Source: UBA922 sp964571295
GTDB lineage: Bacteria; Patescibacteriota; Patescibacteriia; Magasanikbacterales; UBA922
Assembly (NCBI GenBank): GCA_964571295.1
Contig: CAZNAO010000042.1
Coordinates: 1 to 5,363, forward strand
Reading direction: 5' to 3'
DNA length: 5,363 bases
Shown: one piece after another, positions 1 through 3,462 of the stretch
How positions within the stretch are numbered: the first letter of the stretch is position 1
Layout: every line of letters starts with the position of its first letter
The notes under the pieces: generated by a model
What the model was told of the DNA's origin: nothing
Database searches by the model: none
What the model saw: only the letters and a program-made list of their open reading frames with translations
Program-made: the position numbers and the translations under genes

Positions 1-138
1 CTCGCAAGGATGTTCGGTTATGCAACCGGGCTCCGCTCCATGACTCAGGGGCGTGCAACGTATGCGATGGAATTCGCGAAATACGCGGAATGTCCGAAGA
101 ACGTTGAAGCACTTGTTGCAAGTGGAAAGTTGAAATAA
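1..138 (+). CDS. fusA: Elongation factor G, C-terminal fragment
   Basis: This is the last 45 codons of EF-G, the GTPase that drives tRNA-mRNA translocation on the ribosome and, with RRF, ribosome recycling. The translated tail contains MFGYATGLRSMTQGRA followed by YAMEFAKYAECPKNV, which matches the conserved end of EF-G domain V (usual form MFGYATDLRSxTQGRGxYxMxFxxYxxVP). Only the C-terminus is present; the reading frame is open from base 1, so the gene starts outside the window. It ends with TAA and is followed 12 nt later by a strong hairpin terminator. Small departures from the usual motif (G for D in YATGLRS, A for G in QGRA, a Cys before the Pro) fit a divergent lineage. A paralogous EF-G-like GTPase cannot be excluded from such a short piece, but the motif is strong. 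Confidence 0.93.
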   Translation, partial: LARMFGYATGLRSMTQGRATYAMEFAKYAECPKNVEALVASGKLK

Positions 139-146
139 GAGATTGA

Positions 147-185
147 AATAAAAACACCCGGATATTCACCCGGGTGTTTTTGTGT
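147..185. terminator. Bidirectional intrinsic terminator between convergent genes
   Basis: A perfect 11-bp stem, AAAACACCCGG at 151-161 pairing with CCGGGTGTTTT at 170-180, encloses an 8-nt loop. An A-rich run precedes it and a T-run follows, so either strand gives a hairpin plus U-tract. It sits between the end of fusA (plus strand) and the end of the nucleotidase gene (minus strand), and probably serves both. The minus-strand gene's stop codon lies directly at its edge. Confidence 0.9.
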
Positions 186-772
186 CATGTAATATTTTTT
201 ATTATCTCATCCCATGAGAAAACTCGAGTAATATTCGTAGGCAGTTCAGGATGTTGATTCCATGGTCGATCAAGTAACAAAATTTTTCTTTCAGAGCTTG
301 CGCATTGGAATGCGTTTTCTATCGAATCATCAATAAGTAAATGTATACTATTTCGTTCGCAAATTTCCCGTTTGGTGAGCTGTGGTCCGGTTTTTGAAAA
401 TTTATTTGCGATATGAATTTCAGAGAATGTATTCGGGAAATGTCTTTCAATCCAGTCGATGGTTTTGGTTCTCAATATTTCGGGTCGTGCGGTGATGACC
501 GAGAGTTCATGATTTTTTTTGAGCACCTCAATTGCCTCGGGAGCCCCTTCAACAGTTCCAATCTGGTGGAAGTCAGAGGAGTCATAAAATTGGAATACTT
601 TATCGATTGCTTCTTCGGGTGTTCCTCCCCACGTTTCCCACAAATTGAATGAGGTGAAATCATCGCGCACAAAATTAGTCCCGTATGTCGTATTGTGGTA
701 GTTCACTAGTGGAAACATGAAATTTGCCAATACATCATCAATATCAACCCCGATTTTCATAGTGCATATCAT
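185..772 (-). CDS. HAD-family 5'(3')-deoxyribonucleotidase-like phosphatase
   Basis: Predicted cytosolic phosphatase of the HAD superfamily, most like the NT5C 5'(3')-deoxyribonucleotidase family, which removes phosphate from (deoxy)nucleoside monophosphates. Visible motifs in the 195-aa form: motif I VDIDDVLANF (nucleophile D10, acid/base D12), motif II SVITARP (T94), a TKREIC segment with the likely motif III Lys (K134), and motif IV LLIDDS (D148/D149). The late LLLDRPWNQ matches the LFxxPWN signature of this family. Length is normal. Two starts are possible: the ATG at 772-770, overlapping the stop of the upstream NUDIX gene as TAATG, or the ATG at 760-758, which begins MKIGVDIDD and leaves less N-terminal extension. 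The overlap suggests translational coupling, so I keep the longer form. The exact substrate cannot be read from sequence. Confidence 0.85.
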   Translation of the reverse strand: MICTMKIGVDIDDVLANFMFPLVNYHNTTYGTNFVRDDFTSFNLWETWGGTPEEAIDKVFQFYDSSDFHQIGTVEGAPEAIEVLKKNHELSVITARPEILRTKTIDWIERHFPNTFSEIHIANKFSKTGPQLTKREICERNSIHLLIDDSIENAFQCASSERKILLLDRPWNQHPELPTNITRVFSWDEIIKNIT

Positions 773-1221
773 TACTTCCAGCCGTATTCGCTGTAGAACG
801 TATTTTGTTGGATATGTTTAATTGCTGCCGTAATATACGAGATGGTGTTTGATGGCAAGTCGTCCATCGGAAACCATGAGAAATCATCGCATTTTTCAGG
901 TTCGTTATTTTCCAGTGTTCCTTCCCATGTTTCGGCAAGGAAATATGCATCCACTCGTTCCTCGGCGTTAACATGTGATTTGCGATGCATTATATGAACC
1001 AATCTCACGTCTTTGGATGCGAGCGTGATTCCTGCCTCTTCCTCGGCTTCTCGGATGATTGCCTCAGTGAAGGTCTCACCCTGATCCACGTGTCCCGCAA
1101 TCATACTATAGTTTCCATCCTCAAATCCCGTGTTAAATCGTCGAATCAATAGGATTTTGTTTTCTTGTTTCAGAATGAGATAGGACGCAGGGATAATAGT
1201 GTGACGTGGTTGTTTTGGCAT
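772..1221 (-). CDS. NUDIX hydrolase
   Basis: NUDIX enzymes hydrolyse a nucleoside diphosphate linked to another moiety, often an NTP to NMP plus PPi, using Mg2+ bound by the Nudix box. The box is complete: G43-x5-E49-x7-R57-E58-A59-x-E61-E62-x-G64-I65, read as GHVDQGETFTEAI then IREAEEEAGI. The N-terminal ASYLILKQENKILLIRR strand and the later DAYFLAETWEGTL and FSWFPMDDLP segments are typical of MutT-like members of about 140-150 aa. The start ATG has GGAA 7 nt upstream and a promoter candidate just beyond. It is the first gene of a two-gene unit with the downstream nucleotidase (TAATG overlap). The pairing suggests nucleotide-pool sanitation, the NMP product being dephosphorylated by its neighbour. 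Substrate specificity is unknown. Confidence 0.92.
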   Translation of the reverse strand: MPKQPRHTIIPASYLILKQENKILLIRRFNTGFEDGNYSMIAGHVDQGETFTEAIIREAEEEAGITLASKDVRLVHIMHRKSHVNAEERVDAYFLAETWEGTLENNEPEKCDDFSWFPMDDLPSNTISYITAAIKHIQQNTFYSEYGWK

Positions 1222-1241
1222 AGTGTTATTCCAATGGTGTA

Positions 1242-1270
1242 ATCATACCTGTTTAGGGTTTGTTTGTACA
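1242..1270 (-). promoter_or_regulatory. Candidate sigma70-type promoter for the NUDIX-nucleotidase pair
   Basis: Read on the minus strand, TGTACA (1270-1265, 4/6 to TTGACA) and TATGAT (1247-1242, 5/6 to TATAAT) are separated by exactly 17 nt. The predicted transcription start near 1235 leaves a leader of about 14 nt before the ATG at 1221, just enough for the GGAA ribosome binding site. Found by eye only. Confidence 0.5.
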
Positions 1271-1274
1271 TTTA

Positions 1275-1301
1275 TTGACTTGTGTCTGGTAATCATATAC
1301 A
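1275..1301 (+). promoter_or_regulatory. Candidate promoter for the 114-aa gene
   Basis: TTGACT (1275-1280, 5/6 to TTGACA) is followed after 15 nt by TATACA (1296-1301, 4/6 to TATAAT). The spacer is short, so this is weaker than its divergent partner. It would start transcription near 1308, about 27 nt before the ATG at 1335, and it lies back-to-back with the NUDIX promoter candidate. Confidence 0.35.
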
Positions 1302-1318
1302 ACTAGTACCAACCGTTG

Positions 1319-1334
1319 CCACAAGGAGGTGTCT
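1319..1334 (+). promoter_or_regulatory. Strong Shine-Dalgarno that fixes the start at 1335
   Basis: AAGGAGGT (1323-1330) is a near-perfect anti-SD complement. A GTG at 1329 overlaps the SD itself, so it cannot be the start; the ATG at 1335, 5 nt after AGGAGG, is. The SD can also lie in a small hairpin, CCAC (1319-1322) pairing with GGTG (1328-1331) around AAGGA. A similar arrangement precedes the small ORF at 4291. Confidence 0.75.
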
Positions 1335-1679
1335 ATGCAGCGGGTGATTGGCGAGTATTCGCTCGACGATCTCTTTGGGATCGAGTTTACGGGTGCGAGA
1401 GTGCTCCAGCATTTCTCGAATGGTTTCGAACGGCAGGGTACGGTGAAGCACGCGGAAGTGACGGCAACCGCTTTCATCATGTACGTGGAGTTTGGGTCGG
1501 GGTCGACCGAAAGAGTCGAGTTGCCCCAGGTGGGCAATGACTCATGGTTTGCTCAGATTCAGGATTCGGAATATATCATCGTGGAGCATGTGCGATACGC
1601 GCTCAATCCGCTCACTCGAGCGCGCATGAAGCTCTCTGGTCCACAGGTGATCCGCTATGAGTTCTTTCTCAAGGTTTAG
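1335..1679 (+). CDS. Hypothetical protein, 114 aa, family not recognised
   Basis: I do not recognise this protein. It begins MQRVIGEYSLDDLFG and ends VIRYEFFLKV. It has no hydrophobic segment long enough for a membrane helix and no signal peptide, so it should be a small soluble cytosolic protein. The alternation of hydrophobic and polar residues (for example TATAFIMYVEF and EYIIVEHVRYAL) suggests a mainly beta fold. No catalytic motif is evident. It is very probably real: strong SD with correct spacing, upstream promoter candidate, and two terminator-like hairpins straight after the stop. Its third codon positions look richer in G and C than those of the minus-strand ORF at 1992, which may mean high expression or a different origin. 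It appears to be a single-gene transcription unit, divergent from the NUDIX gene. Confidence 0.8.
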   Translation: MQRVIGEYSLDDLFGIEFTGARVLQHFSNGFERQGTVKHAEVTATAFIMYVEFGSGSTERVELPQVGNDSWFAQIQDSEYIIVEHVRYALNPLTRARMKLSGPQVIRYEFFLKV

Positions 1680-1685
1680 TGTGGG

Positions 1686-1731
1686 TCCACGCTTGCTCAG
1701 TGCCGTATGAGTGAGCGTGGATGTGTCTTTG
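1686..1731 (+). terminator. Long hairpin after the 114-aa gene, probable terminator
   Basis: TCCACGCTTGCTCA (1686-1699) pairs with TGAGTGAGCGTGGA (1708-1721): 14 pairs including two G-T wobbles, with an 8-nt loop GTGCCGTA. It starts 7 nt after the stop codon. The following tract, TGTGTCTTTG, is only moderately T-rich, so it may be a weak terminator or an mRNA-stabilising 3' stem backed up by the next hairpin. Confidence 0.6.
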
Positions 1732-1735
1732 TATG

Positions 1736-1763
1736 CCTCTGTCGAGAGGTTTTTTATTTTTTT
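1736..1763 (+). terminator. Intrinsic terminator with long T-tract
   Basis: CCTCT (1736-1740) pairs with AGAGG (1745-1749) around GTCG, followed immediately by TTTTTTATTTTTTT (1750-1763). The stem is short but the T-tract is very strong. It would finish the transcript of the 114-aa gene. On the other strand this T-tract contains the stop codon of the possible 27-aa ORF. Confidence 0.75.
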
Positions 1764-1837
1764 CTATCTTCGCGGGCACCCATGATAGCGGCGAAGATTA
1801 TAAGAACGAGGATGAGTACGATTCCGATAAGGACCAT
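1754..1837 (-). CDS. Possible 27-aa single-span membrane peptide
   Basis: A small ORF runs ATG (1837) to TAA (1754). It encodes MVLIGIVLILVLIIFAAIMG followed by the charged tail AREDRKK. The first 19 or so residues form one continuous hydrophobic segment long enough to cross the membrane, and the tail is hydrophilic, as in many bacterial small membrane proteins. In favour: such a clean hydrophobic helix plus charged end is unlikely in random AT-rich sequence, and the codons include many ending in C. Against: no clear Shine-Dalgarno precedes the ATG, no clear promoter is seen, and it overlaps the T-tract of an opposing terminator. It has the same orientation as the cassette-like ORF at 1992-2324 and lies just downstream of its attC-like site, so it could be in the next cassette or be read from the same promoter. 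Confidence 0.4.
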   Translation of the reverse strand: MVLIGIVLILVLIIFAAIMGAREDRKK

Positions 1838-1927
1838 ATGATTGCGTTTTCTATTAAAAGTTGAAAATCAAATTTTATTTATTTTGATGAATCCGTGGAG
1901 AATGGTCTGAAAAGAAAATTAATTTTA

Positions 1928-1940
1928 TTTCATATAACGT
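1928..1940. repeat. 13-nt direct repeat, copy 1 (core-site end of the attC-like palindrome)
   Basis: TTTCATATAACGT, identical to 2319-2331. On the minus strand it reads ACGTTATATGAAA and contains GTTATAT, a 6/7 match to the integron core GTTRRRY. The two copies bound the 110-aa ORF. Confidence 0.85.
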
Positions 1941-1985
1941 TTGCGCATAGACAATGTTTCAATATTGTTTATGTGCTGTTAAATG
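1931..1985 (-). other. attC-like recombination site (integron cassette 59-base-element type)
   Basis: A 55-nt imperfect palindrome starts 6 nt after the 110-aa ORF. In cassette (minus) orientation it opens with ATTTAAC, a full match to R'' RYYYAAC, and closes with GTTATAT, 6/7 to R' GTTRRRY. On the plus strand CATATAAC (1931-1938) pairs with GTTAAATG (1978-1985) with one mismatch. An asymmetric unpaired spacer follows (GTTT against T). Then GCGCATAGACAAT (1943-1955) pairs with ATTGTTTATGTGC (1964-1976) over 13 positions including two G-T wobbles, around an 8-nt loop. The wobbles occur on the plus strand, which is the cassette bottom strand; the other strand has A-C mismatches instead. In known integrons the folded bottom strand is the recombination substrate. 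The architecture (R box, unpaired spacer, L-like stem, terminal loop) fits attC. The function is inferred. Confidence 0.65.
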
Positions 1986-2328
1986 ATTGAATCAAGAATA
2001 TCCCTGTTTTGAAGTCAAAAATATAAAAAAATAAAAGATTCCTATGGCTAAAATATTAAAGAAGAAGATGAGCTTAAAAAGTTTTTCTTTTTTGGAATTT
2101 TTAAGTAACTTTTGAAGGGTGAAGTACGATAACACACTAACGGCAAAGCCTGCAAGTATGATGCCTAAATGTAAATACCAAAGATAGAAAATCCATCCCA
2201 GAGATATAACATTTGGGCCGTATCGAATAAGGTCTGCAACCTGTGCTCCTAATAGTGCAGCGAATGTCGAAGAAAATAGTAGTAGTGAGTATTTTTTAAT
2301 TGTAGATATTTTTGATTCTTTCATATAA
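1938..2328 (-). mobile_element. Putative integron gene cassette, 391 bp, one ORF plus attC-like site
   Basis: Cutting both copies of the core motif between G and TT gives a 391-bp unit containing one ORF (333 nt) and one attC-like site at its 3' end, with almost nothing else. That is the standard composition of an integron cassette. The next identifiable gene beyond the scaffold gap is a divergently oriented tyrosine recombinase, matching the intI/cassette layout. The gap means adjacency and cassette number are not proven, and the left copy of the motif is the only complete attC-like site visible. Confidence 0.55.
1992..2324 (-). CDS. Small integral membrane protein, 110 aa, function unknown (cassette ORF)
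   Basis: I do not recognise a family. The protein has three predicted membrane helices, roughly residues 12-34 (YSLLLFSSTFAALLGAQVAD), 41-66 (SLGWIFYLWYLHLGIILAGF onward) and 82-104 (LFKLIFFFNILAIGIFYFFI onward). Between the second and third lies a strongly basic loop, LQKLLKNSKKEKLFK. The Lys-rich N-terminus and basic loop suggest both face the cytoplasm only if one segment does not cross fully, so topology is uncertain. The gene is markedly AT-rich. The ATG lies inside the repeated motif (ACGTTATATGAAA), and no Shine-Dalgarno is visible in the 7 known bases before it; the rest is hidden by the scaffold gap. Small orphan membrane proteins are common integron cassette products. Six nucleotides after the stop begins the attC-like palindrome. 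Confidence 0.75.
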   Translation of the reverse strand: MKESKISTIKKYSLLLFSSTFAALLGAQVADLIRYGPNVISLGWIFYLWYLHLGIILAGFAVSVLSYFTLQKLLKNSKKEKLFKLIFFFNILAIGIFYFFIFLTSKQGYS

Positions 2329-2331
2329 CGT
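2319..2331. repeat. 13-nt direct repeat, copy 2 (cassette boundary), cut by the assembly gap
   Basis: TTTCATATAACGT, identical to 1928-1940, contains the start of the 110-aa ORF on the minus strand and runs directly into the N run. If it is the core of an upstream attC or attI, the rest of that site lies in the unassembled sequence. Confidence 0.85.
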
Positions 2332-2431
2332 NNNNNNNNNNNNNNNNNNNNNNNNNNNNNNNNNNNNNNNNNNNNNNNNNNNNNNNNNNNNNNNNNNNNN
2401 NNNNNNNNNNNNNNNNNNNNNNNNNNNNNNN
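2332..2431. other. Assembly gap, 100 N
   Basis: Exactly 100 unknown bases, the usual placeholder for a scaffold gap of unestimated length. True distance, and any further cassettes or an attI site, are unknown. Confidence 0.98.
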
Positions 2432-2452
2432 AACTACTGATATCCGAACATC

Positions 2453-2481
2453 TTCGTATTTTCGCTCAAATAGAGTATACT
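2453..2481 (+). promoter_or_regulatory. Candidate promoter of the tyrosine recombinase
   Basis: TATACT (2476-2481, 5/6 to TATAAT) lies 17 nt after a poor -35, TTCGTA (2453-2458, 3/6). Transcription would begin near 2488, about 25 nt before the ATG. Its -10 overlaps that of an opposite-strand candidate through the palindrome GTATAC. Confidence 0.4.
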
Positions 2482-2503
2482 TTACTTATTATTGTGTAAT
2501 CAA
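2474..2503 (-). promoter_or_regulatory. Candidate cassette-directed (Pc-like) promoter
   Basis: On the minus strand TTGATT (2503-2498, 4/6 to TTGACA) and TATACT (2479-2474, 5/6 to TATAAT) are 18 nt apart, pointing away from the recombinase towards the cassette-like ORF. This is where an integron Pc promoter would lie. Identified by eye only. Confidence 0.35.
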
Positions 2504-2512
2504 GGAGGGGGT

Positions 2513-3358
2513 ATGAGTACACCACATTATCGACCGAGTCGAGATCCGATGGTTTTATTTGTAGAGGAAATGAAACTTCGGAATTTGAGTGTAAAAACAA
2601 GAAAGTCGTATTATGGATATGTAGACGCTTGTTTGCGTTTTTTGGGTGGAAAATCTCCGCGGGAGGTGGTAGCGGATGAGGTGCGCAGGTATCTTTCCTA
2701 CCTTGCAGATAATGGTAAGAGTGCGTCTACATTGAATACGGCATACTCTGCGTTGCAATTTTATTTTGAAAAGATTTTGAGGAGAAAATTTTTTATTACG
2801 ATTCTTCGTGCAAAAAAAGAAAAACGTCTTCCCGCGGTACTTTCGGTAGAAGAAGTTCGTCGATTGATTGAGGTGATTCAGAATAACAAGCATCGGACGA
2901 TAGTCCAGCTACTTTATGGTTCCGGACTTCGAGTGGGGGAGGTGGTGCGTATACGGATGCGTGATATTGATTGTGATCGGATGCAGCTCCATGTGGTCCA
3001 GGCCAAGGGAGCGAAGGATCGGTATACCATACTTCCACATACTCTGGAACATGTCTTGCGAGCACAAGCGCGGATGAAGAAATCGGATGATTGGTTGTTT
3101 ACCAATGGTCGAGGGGGTCATCTGACAATTGAAAGTGTGCAAAAAGTGGTAGCGCGTGCTGCAGAGTTTGCGGGGATTACCAAGCAGGTTTCACCCCATA
3201 CCTTGAGACATAGTTTTGCTACGCATCTGCTCGAGAATGGTACGGATATTCGGTATGTTCAGGAATTATTGGGACACGCGAAGATAGAGACGACACAGAT
3301 ATACACGCATGTAACACGGAAGCATATGATGAATATTTTGAGTCCGCTTGATGCTTGA
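2513..3358 (+). CDS. Tyrosine recombinase, Xer/IntI-like, lacking the IntI-specific domain
   Basis: Complete 281-aa site-specific recombinase acting on DNA through a covalent 3'-phosphotyrosine intermediate. The N-terminal SAM-like core-binding domain (about 12-95) carries LSVKTRKSYYGYVDACLRF. The catalytic domain has the full set: R140 in LLYGSGLRVGEV, K165 in AKGAKDR, H229 and R232 in SPHTLRHSFATHLL, H255 in ELLGHAKIETTQ and nucleophile Y264 in IYTHV. The ending LSPLDA resembles IntI1 (RSPLDA). R140 to H229 is 89 residues, Xer-like; integron integrases have about 130 because of an extra domain absent here. The start is the ATG at 2513, preceded by AAGGAGG (2502-2508); an upstream in-frame TTG (2492) precedes the SD and is rejected. 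It is divergent from the cassette-like unit across the gap. Possible jobs: cassette or element integration, or chromosome dimer resolution. Confidence 0.93.
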   Translation: MSTPHYRPSRDPMVLFVEEMKLRNLSVKTRKSYYGYVDACLRFLGGKSPREVVADEVRRYLSYLADNGKSASTLNTAYSALQFYFEKILRRKFFITILRAKKEKRLPAVLSVEEVRRLIEVIQNNKHRTIVQLLYGSGLRVGEVVRIRMRDIDCDRMQLHVVQAKGAKDRYTILPHTLEHVLRAQARMKKSDDWLFTNGRGGHLTIESVQKVVARAAEFAGITKQVSPHTLRHSFATHLLENGTDIRYVQELLGHAKIETTQIYTHVTRKHMMNILSPLDA

Positions 3359-3383
3359 TTTTTAGTAAAAAATAGGGTAGGAT
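3355..3383 (+). promoter_or_regulatory. Weak promoter candidate for trmD
   Basis: TTGATT (3355-3360, 4/6), starting inside the recombinase stop region, and TAGGAT (3378-3383, 4/6) are 17 nt apart. If used, the palindromic element at 3398-3442 would be in the trmD leader. Low-scoring; read-through from the recombinase promoter is the alternative. Confidence 0.25.
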
Positions 3384-3397
3384 TTGTGTAATTCTAA

Positions 3398-3442
3398 GAT
3401 TCCCGTCCCCGATCAGGTCGAGGACAAGCTTTCACGGGAATG
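3398..3442. repeat. Palindromic (REP/MITE-like) intergenic element
   Basis: Outer stem ATTCCCGT (3399-3406) pairs with ACGGGAAT (3434-3441). Inside, TCC and CGA arms around a TCAGG loop pair with TCG and GGA (about 3406-3424), leaving AAGCTTTC unpaired. Its GC content stands out from the AT-rich flanks. There is no T-tract, so it is not a standard terminator. The form (short GC-rich palindrome between genes) suggests a dispersed repeat; only one copy is in this window. Confidence 0.5.
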
Positions 3443-3462
3443 ACGTAGGAATAAAAATACGT

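Noticed and set aside
413..652. Plus-strand 79-codon open frame opposite the nucleotidase
   Set aside because: It is antisense to a gene with clear HAD motifs, has no SD and no recognisable features.
1686..1721. Second attC-like site in the long hairpin after the 114-aa gene
   Set aside because: It is a near-perfect stem without AAC/GTT core triplets or an unpaired spacer and follows a plus-strand stop; a terminator or 3' stem explains it.
1861..1927. Additional gene or site between the attC-like palindrome and the 27-aa ORF
   Set aside because: The stretch is AT-rich with only a weak ATCAAA/TTTGAT hairpin and no open frame beyond two codons from the ATG in the core motif.
2492..2512. TTG start extending the recombinase by 7 residues (MCNQGGG)
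   Set aside because: These codons include the Shine-Dalgarno itself; the ATG at 2513 follows it at workable spacing.
2555..3142. Several minus-strand open frames within the recombinase gene
   Set aside because: The plus-strand protein has all catalytic residues; the antisense frames have low-complexity or unremarkable products and no start signals.
2513..3358. Naming the recombinase intI
   Set aside because: The IntI-specific insertion between the catalytic Arg and the HxxR box is absent, so only IntI/Xer-like is justified.
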